Source of the DNA: Sessilibacter corallicola
Lineage (GTDB): Bacteria; Pseudomonadota; Gammaproteobacteria; Pseudomonadales; Cellvibrionaceae
Assembly (NCBI RefSeq): GCF_021290925.1
Contig: NZ_JAJSLX010000004.1
Location: 372,001-436,000, forward strand
DNA length: 64,000 bases
Reading direction: 5' to 3'
Below the pieces are notes generated by a model. It searched no databases and was not told the DNA's origin. It was given only the letters and a program-made list of their open reading frames with translations. Below are positions 7,938-15,980 of this stretch, piece by piece (within the stretch, counting starts at the first letter, position 1; the number at the start of each line of letters is the position of its first letter). The translations under genes were made by a program, and so were the position numbers.

Positions 7938-8577
7938 ATGAGACTCAATCTATTCGAAAGCGGCTTGATTGATGAAATGGTCATCGAAGGCTGTTCTATA
8001 CAGGTCAATAAAGTCGGTTCTGCTAAGTATTTATTTGAAATTCTAGAAGAAAAGAATTTCAAATTTGAATTATGGACAACCCAAAAGGGTTTTATTGAGT
8101 TCAATCTAATAAGTGCCGACATTCCAGATTGGCTAGTGCCTGTTCACACTAATTTAACCGCACCTGTCGCCCCTAAAACGCGTCAGTCTAGGCGTGAGGA
8201 GTGCAGTTTAGCGCGCTAAATAAGCGACGAACAACAACGAATGGCGTGTTTTAGGGGCGACCCTAAGGGCTCGGCGTATTTTTCCCGTATTTCGTGTTGC
8301 AGCTCGTTCATTTGGAACAACCAAATCACACTCATTGCGCCTAAAATACGAAAAAAATACGCTCCAGCAGGTGTGATTAAATTAGTGTGAACAGGCCCTC
8401 AGTATCCAATCTGAATATGATCCCTTAACGAATCTTGCTGCCACAGACTGTAATGTTCAAATCGAGCATTGTGATCGTGGCTTATATTACGTTGAAATTT
8501 CCCGTAACCAAGAATCTTTCCGTTTGCAAATATCCACCAAAGGTTATCTAAAGACTAGATTAATAACTCCGTACTGA
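7938..8577 (+). pseudogene. Two-repeat protein gene split by element B
   Basis: The 5' part (7938-8138) and 3' part (8397-8577) encode two similar domains. The first has C-S-I-Q-V...YLFEI...F.L.TTQKGFI and the second C-N-V-Q-I...YYVEI...F.L.ISTKGYL, so the ancestral protein had an internal duplication of roughly 45 residues each. Between them lies a 258-bp element that ends the first half with a foreign C-terminus. Joined, the halves would give about 127 residues. The family is not recognised; an immunity-protein-like role is only a guess. It starts 21 bases after the preceding gene. Confidence 0.65.
8139..8396. mobile_element. MITE-like element B
   Basis: A 258-bp element with near-perfect terminal inverted repeats of about 29 bases beginning GCCTGTTCACACTAATTTAA. 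Inside are two nested long dyads: GTCGCCCCTAAAACGC pairing with GCGTGTTTTAGGGGCGAC, and CGTATTTTTCCCGTATTTCG pairing with CGAAAAAAATACG. No transposase frame is present. No exact target duplication could be made out. It interrupts the gene at 7938-8577. No second copy was found in the window. Confidence 0.8.
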
Positions 8578-8712
8578 ACTGTTCATAACTTGGCTAATTT
8601 TAAGTACTCGTTTTCCAATACGGAGTACTACTCAAATATTGAGCAAATAATAGAATATTCGCATTCACTACGGTATAAAGGAAATATTGAGTTTCACAGC
8701 AGGTATAATCGT

Positions 8713-9156
8713 ATGGAAAATAAGCCCTCCAACAAAGCGGATGATAAATGTACTTTAGAGTTTCCGATATTATCGTCTCCCATTAACCCTGAAACCGGAA
8801 AAACGGGCTATTCTGTTTTTACGTGTGAATCGCTGTCGTTGGAAGATTATAACGGGTTGTTTATTACACCCCGCATCGATGCCCTTAATTTTCGTCACCG
8901 TTACAGTGAGTCCGAGTATTTCAGTGATTGGCATGTGGCGGGGGATCCAACTTTAATTATTATTCGCTCAGGCACGCTTCGCATTGGTTTGCGCAATGGC
9001 GAATATCGAGACTTTTCCGCTGGTGATATGTTTGTCGCAAAAGATGCTTTATTGCCTGATGAACTGTTTGATCATCAAATCCACGGTCATACCGCTGCGG
9101 TGATTGGTGATCAGGAATTGACGGCGGTGCATATTAAGCTTTCTACTCAGTCATAA
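8713..9156 (+). CDS. Cupin-like protein
   Basis: A 147-residue protein starting at ATG 8713; an upstream TTG at 8590 gives a longer frame, but its first 41 residues look unlike the rest. The C-terminal half has the beta-barrel pattern of cupins: DWHVAGDPTLIIIRSGTLRI, then GEYRDFSAGDMFVAKD, and a final H-containing strand. Only some of the usual metal-binding His/Glu residues are visible, so enzymatic activity cannot be inferred. It marks the return to sequence with ordinary chromosomal character after the accessory block. Confidence 0.65.
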   Translation: MENKPSNKADDKCTLEFPILSSPINPETGKTGYSVFTCESLSLEDYNGLFITPRIDALNFRHRYSESEYFSDWHVAGDPTLIIIRSGTLRIGLRNGEYRDFSAGDMFVAKDALLPDELFDHQIHGHTAAVIGDQELTAVHIKLSTQS

Positions 9157-9172
9157 ATTTTCACGTTTATAC

Positions 9173-9213
9173 AGCCCAATACAAACGCTGATGTGTAACG
9201 CGTTGTATTGGCT
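9173..9213 (+). terminator. Hairpin after the cupin gene
   Basis: AGCCCAATACAAACGC (9173-9188) pairs, with one bulge, with GCGTTGTATTGGCT (9200-9213). No strong T-run follows. The remaining bases up to 9461 hold no gene that I can support. Confidence 0.4.
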
Positions 9214-9461
9214 TTGATCGTATTTGGTTTCAGCTCTGTTGAAGGGTTTACTTCCGTTTTGTTTGCTGACTTATTGATCAAAATAGATTCCCATCCAACT
9301 TTTTTGTTTTTTCTTATTCATTCATTAACTCTTGCGTAAATACAGAGACACCGTTGCTTTTTCTGGGTGTATTATTGTGCTATACGCATAGTATTACCGC
9401 GTGATTGAGAGTTCTCTGATCAGAAATTTGAAGCACGATTCACTATACGGAGACGCTAACT

Positions 9462-11177
9462 GTGGAAGTAAAAGAAAACTTACCTCAAAAATTGATGGTA
9501 TTAATTGCCTTAATTCAAGGCCTGTGTCTTTTGTTTTTGCACCAAGCAATTGAGATCGGTTTCTGGCCTAATCATCAACCTCAGTGGTTATTTGCACTCT
9601 ACAGTGTGGCGTTTATTTGGCCAATCATGTTGTTACTGAGCTTAAAACCCGGCAATTCGGCCGCGGTCGTTAAATATACCGCGCCGTTTGCGCTGTTGAG
9701 TGCCGTTTTAGGTTATTACGTAGGGTCGCAGGCAACCCCCATTGAACATGTTCGCTATGATTCTTTGTTGTTTGGCTACGTTTTTACAATGCTTATTGCG
9801 ACATTTAAAGCGTTGATGTATTCGCAGCAAATGGCGTCGGGTGAAGGCCTGAGTTATTCCGCGTTATTTCGTTGGTCGTGGCGCAATTTTTTAACTGTGG
9901 CGCTGGCGTTGCTGTTTGCTGGCAGCTTTTGGATGATTTTAATGCTCTGGGGGGCGTTATTTAACGCAATTGGCATTCGCTTTTTTAGGGATTTATTTCA
10001 AGATCCTTGGTTTTATTATCCGGCCATCGCTTTAGCAAACGGTTTTGGTGTGGTCATTTTCCGAAGAATGACCCACGTCATCGATACCATTACACGCCTT
10101 CAGCAAGCACTGATGAAGTTTTTGTTGGTGGTGTTGGTTTTAGTTTCGATATTATTTTTGTTTGCTTTACCTTTTACTGGGTTAGATCCTTTGTGGGAAA
10201 GTGGCGGCAGCGCTCTTATATTATGGATGCAGGCGCTTATGCTGTTTTTCGTTAATGCCGTGTATCAAGATCACCCTGATCAGCGCCCGTATTCCCTGTG
10301 GTTACACCGTTTTATTTATTTTGGTATTGCCTTACTTCCTATTTACAGCGCAATTTCTTTTTACGGCTTGAGTTTGCGTGTTGATCAATACGGCTGGAGC
10401 ATTGACCGGTGCTGGGCGTTTTTGGTTTGGTTCCTGCTCGCCTTATTCCCATTGGGTTATTGGTGGGGTATTGCTAAACGGCGGGATAATTGGCTGGTGC
10501 AACTCAGTAGCGTCAATGTCGCGGTGGGATTGGTTGTTTTAGCCGCAATGTTGTTAATAAATTCGCCGTTATTGGATTTTCGCAAAATTGTCGCTTCCGA
10601 TCAGCTCGAACGCATAGCCGATAATAAAATTGATATTGATACCTTGGATGTTTATTACTTCCGCTCGAAACTGGCCAGACCCGGTTATGAGGCGTTAATG
10701 AAAATCAAAGAAGAATACGGTGAAACTCATCCTGCGCTGGTTCTTAGAATCGATCAGTCGTACCAAAATCACCGAAGCTCAGAACCAGCTTCCAAAAAAG
10801 AAGACTTTCTAGCGGCGTTAAAAGTGTTATCGGGACAGCCTTCTCAGACATTGTTGACCGCCATTTACGAGCAGGAGTCAAAAAATTCTTGGAAACTTAG
10901 GGATACGCGTCAGTTTTATTTAAAACCCGTGGATTTAAATCAGGATGGAGAAGAAGATTATTTATTGGTAGCGCGCCGACTTAATTATATTGATGTAAAA
11001 GTGTATTACTACAAAGATGAACGCTGGCAGAGTAAATATTTGTCGGCGTCGCAGTTGATTCATGGCGATCAACAGCAAGATTTTATAGACGCGTTAACGT
11101 CTGGTGAAATCATCTTAAAACAGCCTGAATGGCAAATATTAGAAATTTCCGGAGCTGAATTTAGCGTTCAAGATTAA
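9462..11177 (+). CDS. DUF4153 multi-pass membrane protein
   Basis: A 571-residue inner-membrane protein with about 11 hydrophobic helices in the first 370 residues, followed by a soluble C-terminal region of about 190 residues. The membrane part matches DUF4153 (FRWSWRNF, FWMILMLWGALFNAIGI, FGVVIFRR signatures). The soluble end contains DLNQDGEEDYLL, a calcium-loop-like D-x-N-x-D-G-x-x-D pattern. The start is GTG 9462, with CGGAGA 8-13 bases upstream. The function of the family is unknown. The LysE gene follows after 29 bases. Confidence 0.8.
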   Translation: MEVKENLPQKLMVLIALIQGLCLLFLHQAIEIGFWPNHQPQWLFALYSVAFIWPIMLLLSLKPGNSAAVVKYTAPFALLSAVLGYYVGSQATPIEHVRYDSLLFGYVFTMLIATFKALMYSQQMASGEGLSYSALFRWSWRNFLTVALALLFAGSFWMILMLWGALFNAIGIRFFRDLFQDPWFYYPAIALANGFGVVIFRRMTHVIDTITRLQQALMKFLLVVLVLVSILFLFALPFTGLDPLWESGGSALILWMQALMLFFVNAVYQDHPDQRPYSLWLHRFIYFGIALLPIYSAISFYGLSLRVDQYGWSIDRCWAFLVWFLLALFPLGYWWGIAKRRDNWLVQLSSVNVAVGLVVLAAMLLINSPLLDFRKIVASDQLERIADNKIDIDTLDVYYFRSKLARPGYEALMKIKEEYGETHPALVLRIDQSYQNHRSSEPASKKEDFLAALKVLSGQPSQTLLTAIYEQESKNSWKLRDTRQFYLKPVDLNQDGEEDYLLVARRLNYIDVKVYYYKDERWQSKYLSASQLIHGDQQQDFIDALTSGEIILKQPEWQILEISGAEFSVQD

Positions 11178-11206
11178 CCCATCGTTAGTGGTTATGTGAG
11201 TGAATT

Positions 11207-11833
11207 ATGATACCCATTGAAACCATAGGTCTCTTTTTAACAGCCTCTGTAGCATTGGCACTTGTTCCTGGGCCTGACAACATTTTTGTGCTTATGCAAT
11301 CTGCGATATTCGGTCGTAAAGCGGGTCTGCAAGTAACATTGGGGCTGTGTACCGGCTTAATTGCTCATACATTGGCAGTCACTTTGGGTGTTGCTGTTAT
11401 TTTTCAGACGTCAACGTTAGCGTTTAATGTGCTTAAATTTGCCGGTGCAATATATTTGCTGTATTTGGCGGTTCAGGCTTTTAAATCCAAACCCGCCCAT
11501 CAAGAAGGCCAACAATACCCATCTCTCAGCTGGCGTCAGTTGTATCTGAGAGGAATTATTATGAATGCGACCAACCCTAAGGTGGCTATCTTTTTTCTGG
11601 CGTTTTTACCGCAATTTACCAATCCCGCGTTGGGTTCGGTCACCACTCAACTTTTAGCCCTGGGAGGCTTGTTTATAGCATCAAGCCTATTGGTGTTTGG
11701 ATTAATCGCTTGGTTTTCTGGTTACCTTGGCGAATGGTTTAAAGCGTCTGAAAGAGCACAGGTGATTATGAATCGCGTTGCCGGTACTGTCTTTGCGGGT
11801 TTGGCGCTTCGCCTTGTGGTTAGTGAACGATAG
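11207..11833 (+). CDS. LysE/RhtB-family exporter
   Basis: A 208-residue LysE/RhtB transporter with six predicted helices. Signatures are LVPGPDNIFVL near residues 20-30, GRKAGLQVTLG near 37-47, and NATNPKVAIFFLAFLPQF near 122-139. The length is typical. It probably exports amino acids or related compounds; the substrate is not predictable. ATG 11207 follows GTGAGTGAATT, a modest ribosome binding site, 29 bases after the DUF4153 gene. Confidence 0.9.
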   Translation: MIPIETIGLFLTASVALALVPGPDNIFVLMQSAIFGRKAGLQVTLGLCTGLIAHTLAVTLGVAVIFQTSTLAFNVLKFAGAIYLLYLAVQAFKSKPAHQEGQQYPSLSWRQLYLRGIIMNATNPKVAIFFLAFLPQFTNPALGSVTTQLLALGGLFIASSLLVFGLIAWFSGYLGEWFKASERAQVIMNRVAGTVFAGLALRLVVSER

Positions 11834-11929
11834 AAAACCGTTATAGAAAACCATTGTTGAAAAGCTATCATTAAAAGGTTGCGTGTTAATTCATGGCAGA
11901 GTCCATGTGCAGAAATATTTTTTGTTTTT

Positions 11930-11956
11930 TGTCACAAACGTAAATGCTGAACTGTC
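11930..11956 (+). promoter_or_regulatory. Candidate ECF41-type promoter
   Basis: TGTCACA (11930-11936), a 16-base spacer, then TGTC (11953-11956). Published ECF41 promoters have TGTCACA and CGTC boxes, so the -35 is exact and the -10 is three of four. It lies 34 bases before the azoreductase-SnoaL start and would drive the sigma factor operon itself. Confidence 0.6.
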
Positions 11957-11990
11957 TTCATGGTGATATTCAATAATCCGAGAAATTACC

Positions 11991-13001
11991 GTGAAGACCT
12001 TATTAAGAATTGATTCAAGTATTCGTGTTGTAGATTCGTACACCAGAGCCCTGACTGATCATTACGAGGCCGCTTGGCTGGCTCATCATCCAGAAGGAAA
12101 AGTGATTCGTCGTTGTTTAGCGACTGATGCTATTCCACACCTTACCGAGCAAACTGTGATGGGCTTTTCGCAATCGAGTGACTCCTCGGGTGTGGACTCA
12201 TTATCCGATCGGTTGATTGCTGAATTGAAATCAGCGGATCACTTGCTTATTGGAAGTCCACTTTATAATTTGTCGCTATCATCGTCACTCAAGGCGTATT
12301 TTGATCATATCGTTCGTTCAGGAGCGACTTTTGAAGTGAAAGAGGGTTGTTACCAAGGTTTGCTTCAAAAGATTGGAGCTACTCTTGTAACGGCGCGATC
12401 CAGCGTGTCATCGCCTGATGATACGAGTGATTTTCAAACCCGGTATATAACGGCACTTCTAAATTTCATCGGTATTCGTGATATTGACGTAGTCGCTGTT
12501 GAGGCTACCAGTGCCAATAACGACGACGGCAGGCAAAGATTGATGCGAGCGAAGCAAACCCTCGATGATTTGTTTAATAAACCGCAAGCTCTTGCGTGGA
12601 TTGGCAGCTTCAGCGACAACGATAAAGCTGAAATTACCCGCATTCGTTCGGCTCAGGCGCACGCGATTATTGAGGGAAATGCTGAGCACTACGCGACATT
12701 GTGCACCGATGACATTCAATTGTTGATTCCCTCACACGATCCGATTTCAGGTATCAATGCCTTTGTGAAAGCTGAGCAAGAGCTTTTTGAGAATACCGTT
12801 TTTAGCCGTTTTATCAAATTTCCTATTCGCATTGAGAAAAGCGGTAACCTTGCGGTGGAGGTGGGCACTCAAGAGGTGTTGGTAGAAGGGCCGTTGAATG
12901 CTCAAGGTGTCTTTGCGTCACGTCAGAAGTACAGTCACGTTTATAAAAAAACGTCTGAGGGTTGGCGGTATTCTGTGTTGATGTCAAATCAGTGTGAGTA
13001 G
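11991..13001 (+). CDS. FMN-dependent azoreductase fused to SnoaL-like domain
   Basis: A 336-residue two-domain protein. Residues 1 to about 190 are an AzoR/AcpD flavodoxin-like NAD(P)H oxidoreductase: the LLRIDSSIR start, the GSPLYNLSLSSSLKAYFDHIVRSGATF substrate/flavin loop, and the VTARSSV segment. Residues about 205-336 are an NTF2/SnoaL-like (DUF4440-type) domain: IRSAQAHAIIEGNAEHYATLC...LLIPSHDPI.G......E.E. AzoR alone is about 200 residues, so this is a genuine fusion. The start is GTG 11991. The stop lies 6 bases before the sigma factor gene, whose own C-terminus is also SnoaL-like, so the two domains may sense the same ligand. Confidence 0.8.
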   Translation: MKTLLRIDSSIRVVDSYTRALTDHYEAAWLAHHPEGKVIRRCLATDAIPHLTEQTVMGFSQSSDSSGVDSLSDRLIAELKSADHLLIGSPLYNLSLSSSLKAYFDHIVRSGATFEVKEGCYQGLLQKIGATLVTARSSVSSPDDTSDFQTRYITALLNFIGIRDIDVVAVEATSANNDDGRQRLMRAKQTLDDLFNKPQALAWIGSFSDNDKAEITRIRSAQAHAIIEGNAEHYATLCTDDIQLLIPSHDPISGINAFVKAEQELFENTVFSRFIKFPIRIEKSGNLAVEVGTQEVLVEGPLNAQGVFASRQKYSHVYKKTSEGWRYSVLMSNQCE

Positions 13002-13007
13002 CCTGCT

Positions 13008-13916
13008 ATGAACGAAAAAACTCAAGTTTTTGAGCAACATCGCAATACGTTAGAAGGGCTCGCCTATCGTATGTTGGGCTCCTTGAGTGAAGCTCAAGAT
13101 GCTGTGCAAGAAACCTATCTTAAATGGCATCAGCAGAATTTGGATTCAGTGACTAATCAACGAGCATGGTTGGTAACGGTCTGCACACGTATCTGCCTTA
13201 ATCAACTAAAACTCGCTTACAAACAACGAGAAGTTTACACTGGCGAATGGTTACCTGAGCCTATCCTGCATTGCGATGGTAACAACACCGACGCGCAGCT
13301 AGACAGAGATGAAACACTGACTATTGCGTTATTGCATGTATTAGAAAAATTAACGCCGGTTGAAAGAGCGGTGTTTATATTGCGTGAGGTATTTGAGTTA
13401 GATTTTTCGGAAATTGCAGCCATTGTCGATAAAACCTCTGCTAATTGTCGCCAGCTTGCAGTTCGATCCAGAAAGCATGTGCAGTCTCTTCGGCCGAGAT
13501 TTTCCGCCACGGAGCAAGAGCATCAAGCACTGATTGATCAGTTTATTAAGGCCGCTCAATCATGCGATATTAATGGACTAATATCAGTATTAAAAAAAGA
13601 CGTAGAGCTTTATTCCGATGGCGGAGGAAAAGTTGAAGCGTTGCCTGCGGTGTTACGTGGTCGTCAATCTGTGGCAGAGTTTTTTGTTCGTGTTTTTAGG
13701 GATTATCAGCGAGAAAGTACGGCGTTAAATATTAAGTTTACTCGGTTTAATGAAGCTTTGGGGTTATTGATATTTGAACATGGAAATCTTACGACAGCGT
13801 TAACGGTAGAGTGTGAATCTGATTGTATTTGTCGGATTTTTGCAGTTCGAAATCCCAGCAAGCTGAATCATAAAGCTCTGGAGAACAGCAGTTTAGGCAC
13901 AAGTAATTTTCAATAA
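13008..13916 (+). CDS. ECF41-type RNA polymerase sigma factor (SigJ-like)
   Basis: A 302-residue ECF sigma factor. Sigma region 2 is seen as RNTLEGLAYRMLGSLSEAQDAVQETYLKW (residues about 11-40), region 4 as LTPVERAVFILREVFELDFSEIAAIVDKTSANCRQLAVRSRKHV (about 115-160). A SnoaL-like C-terminal domain follows (about 170-290) with a GGGKVEALP.VLRG motif; ECF41 proteins use this domain, not an anti-sigma factor, to regulate themselves. The typical ECF41 neighbours (carboxymuconolactone decarboxylase and oxidoreductase) are both present nearby. Co-transcribed with the upstream gene. Confidence 0.9.
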   Translation: MNEKTQVFEQHRNTLEGLAYRMLGSLSEAQDAVQETYLKWHQQNLDSVTNQRAWLVTVCTRICLNQLKLAYKQREVYTGEWLPEPILHCDGNNTDAQLDRDETLTIALLHVLEKLTPVERAVFILREVFELDFSEIAAIVDKTSANCRQLAVRSRKHVQSLRPRFSATEQEHQALIDQFIKAAQSCDINGLISVLKKDVELYSDGGGKVEALPAVLRGRQSVAEFFVRVFRDYQRESTALNIKFTRFNEALGLLIFEHGNLTTALTVECESDCICRIFAVRNPSKLNHKALENSSLGTSNFQ

Positions 13917-13940
13917 AAATCAGAAAAATTTTTGGTGATA

Positions 13941-14444
13941 ATGAAAAAAATACATTTAATTCGACACGCTAAATCCAGTTGGAAAGATGCCTCGTTGGCA
14001 GATATAGATCGACCGTTAAATAAGCGTGGTATAAAAGCATGTGATTTAATGGCGCGAGCCATTTTAGACGCAGGCTGTAATTTCAAACACGTGTATTGCA
14101 GTACCGCTGTTAGGGCACAATCCACCATCACATTGATTGATCATTCTCTTTCTGATATTAAGGTTTCATGGCAGCTAACCGACGAATTGTATACCTTCGA
14201 TAGCAAGCAATTGTACAAATGGTTTAGGTTGTTAGACGACTCAATACAAGAGGTTGTTATTATCGGCCATAATCCTGCATTGACAGATTTCTGTAATAAA
14301 CTCAGTAACAGTTATATAGAAAATATTCCAACCTGCGGTTACGTACAACTTAATGCTAAAGCACACAGTGCTTGGAAAGATTTATCGGCGGGTTCTTTTA
14401 ATTTGGCAGAATTTATAACACCAAAAGCTCTGGCTGGTGAGTAG
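13941..14444 (+). CDS. sixA: SixA-like phosphohistidine phosphatase
   Basis: A 167-residue histidine phosphatase. The catalytic RHA(K) motif is seen as LIRHAKSSW near residue 8, the second conserved His in IIGHNPALTDF near residue 112, with Arg in the RPLNKRG segment. SixA removes phosphate from phosphohistidine on signalling domains such as ArcB HPt in E. coli. ATG 13941 is preferred over GTG 13932 because GGTGA precedes it and family members start MK-IHLIRHAKSSW. It starts 24 bases after the sigma gene and may be read from the same transcript. Confidence 0.8.
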   Translation: MKKIHLIRHAKSSWKDASLADIDRPLNKRGIKACDLMARAILDAGCNFKHVYCSTAVRAQSTITLIDHSLSDIKVSWQLTDELYTFDSKQLYKWFRLLDDSIQEVVIIGHNPALTDFCNKLSNSYIENIPTCGYVQLNAKAHSAWKDLSAGSFNLAEFITPKALAGE

Positions 14445-14503
14445 CCTTAAATAAATTGCGGGGGCTGTAAAATTAAGGGATTTATAAAGTCAGGCGTCTG
14501 TAA

Positions 14504-14538
14504 AATCAGCGAGAATTTATCGTAAATGCTCGCTGATT
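14504..14538. terminator. Bidirectional hairpin between convergent genes
   Basis: AATCAGCGAG (14504-14513) pairs exactly with CTCGCTGATT (14529-14538). It lies between the convergent sixA-like and CMD genes. T-runs are weak on both sides. Confidence 0.5.
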
Positions 14539-14556
14539 CTACCAATACAGAACGTA

Positions 14557-14862
14557 TTATTTAGAGACTAGATGAGTGCCGTGTGTGACAGCCGCTCCAG
14601 CTCTTAATGCCGCAGTGATGAAGGTGGCTTCTGCAATTTCTTCTTCGGTTGCGCCCGCTTTTAAAGCCGCATCTTTATGAATTTCTAAGCAGTAGGGGCA
14701 TTGGGTTGTCATGGCAACGGCTAATGCAATGAGTTCTTTGTATTTTTTTGGAATTGCGCCATCGGCAAGTGCCGCTTGGTCAAACTTTTGAAAGGCTTCC
14801 CAAGCACTTTGAGCTTTTTCACCGAGAGCGGGTAAGTTGTTTATTTTGCTCATGTCATACAT
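14557..14862 (-). CDS. Carboxymuconolactone decarboxylase (AhpD-like) family protein
   Basis: A 101-residue CMD/AhpD-like protein. CPYCLEIH carries the redox C-x2-C and the following His typical of AhpD-type alkylhydroperoxidase reductants; the helix after it (AGATEEEIAEATFITAALRAG) is standard. Such proteins act in peroxide or thiol stress. ATG 14862 was chosen because AGGAG lies 8 bases before it; TTG 14868 is less likely. CMD genes are the commonest ECF41 targets, and the neighbouring sigma factor supports that link. Transcribed convergently to the sigma operon. Confidence 0.85.
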   Translation of the reverse strand: MYDMSKINNLPALGEKAQSAWEAFQKFDQAALADGAIPKKYKELIALAVAMTTQCPYCLEIHKDAALKAGATEEEIAEATFITAALRAGAAVTHGTHLVSK

Positions 14863-14923
14863 CTTCAATACTCCTGTTACGAAAACACTTTTTTATTTTA
14901 TTAATTGTGAACTGCATTGGTGT

Positions 14924-14950
14924 GGTGGTTGATGCATTTACAACGCGACA
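14924..14950 (-). promoter_or_regulatory. Possible ECF41 promoter of the CMD gene
   Basis: On the minus strand TGTCGCG (14950-14944) is followed by a 16-base spacer and CACC. It lies about 60 bases upstream of the CMD start. It shares TGTC and an AAATGC spacer segment with the promoter at 11930, but the -10 box is poor, so this is a weak call. Confidence 0.3.
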
Positions 14951-15980
14951 AAAATCATAACTACAATTTTCGGGGTTCGCAATAGACCTTTGTATTAAGA
15001 CTTTTTAATGAAAAATAGAGCCGAATTTGTTTAGCGTTATATGTTGTATATCATATGTTTTTTGGGCTTTCGTTTTAGGTGGGCGAAGTTGCTTTAGAAG
15101 ATGCTTTAGAAGTTGTTTTGATTGTTTGTAATAAAATAGAAATAAAATTTAAAGTACTTATTTTTTAAATAACTTGGTTCGGGTTATTTTGGTATTTAAC
15201 TTATTTTTTATCAGTTTTTTAATCAGAGACTTCTTCAGTAAATAGAAATAAAAATCGAATTAGAAATAAAAGGCTTCAAGAATAATTCAGCGCTTTTAAA
15301 TAAAGGTGTTTGTGTGTTTGTGTGTTTGTGTGTTTGTGTGTTTGTGTGTTTGTGTGTTTGTGTGTTTGTGTGTGCTGAGTGGCTGAGATTATTGCTAGTC
15401 TGATTAACTCTTGTCGAAATCGACTAAGGCTAAAAGTAAATGTACCACTTTGGTTTCATCGTTTGTTGAATTGGTGCATGTAGTAACGGTTGGAGGTGTG
15501 AGCTTGAAATGTAAATTCTTGGCCTGGTTTTTTTGACAATCTCTATTTTCGGCTGTATTCGCTATTAATTTTTATTTTTTTCGTATTTTAAAAAATAGCC
15601 TTTCCTTATCTGACAGTTGTTGTTTAATAGATTAATCGTTTAAGCTGATGTCAGTTTTACAATTTAGATGTTCATTAAGAAGTATTAAGCGACAATTATT
15701 GCGTTTTACTCTCTTGCCACTCTTGACTAACACGTATTTTACTGGTTATTCAAAGCCTGCTTTTCCGTATTTTCAAAATCACTAATACATTCTGAATATA
15801 TATTCAACTGTGCAATATTCTCATGTCCAGAATTCTATTTCGCTGTGAAAATATTCGCGTTAACGATTAAGTCTCTAGGGTGTTGTAAAAGAAGCGATCT
15901 CCTGATCAGTACTATAAAAATAAGGATTCTTTTATACGTCTTTCAATAGGTGACAAGGTTATTCAGGTAGAGGTATTCGA
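14951..15980. other. Gene-free AT-rich kilobase
   Basis: No frame here has convincing coding character. It contains a run of 8-bp tandem repeats (15306-15369), long A/T runs, and one TTAATCAGAG motif at 15219 that matches the end of element A. The right end should hold the promoter of the YHS gene; no clear boxes stand out. Confidence 0.6.
15306..15369. repeat. Eight tandem copies of GTGTTTGT
   Basis: Eight perfect 8-bp units in a row, followed by GTGTG. On the other strand the units read ACAAACAC. Such arrays change copy number by slippage. It is not inside or directly in front of a gene: the CMD start is 440 bases to the left and the YHS start 610 bases to the right. Confidence 0.95.

Noticed and set aside
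8590-8712. N-terminal extension of the cupin-like protein from TTG 8590
   Set aside because: The 41 residues look unlike the domain that follows and ATG 8713 has an AGG sequence upstream.
15306-15369. CRISPR-like array
   Set aside because: Units are 8 bases with no spacers; a simple tandem repeat.
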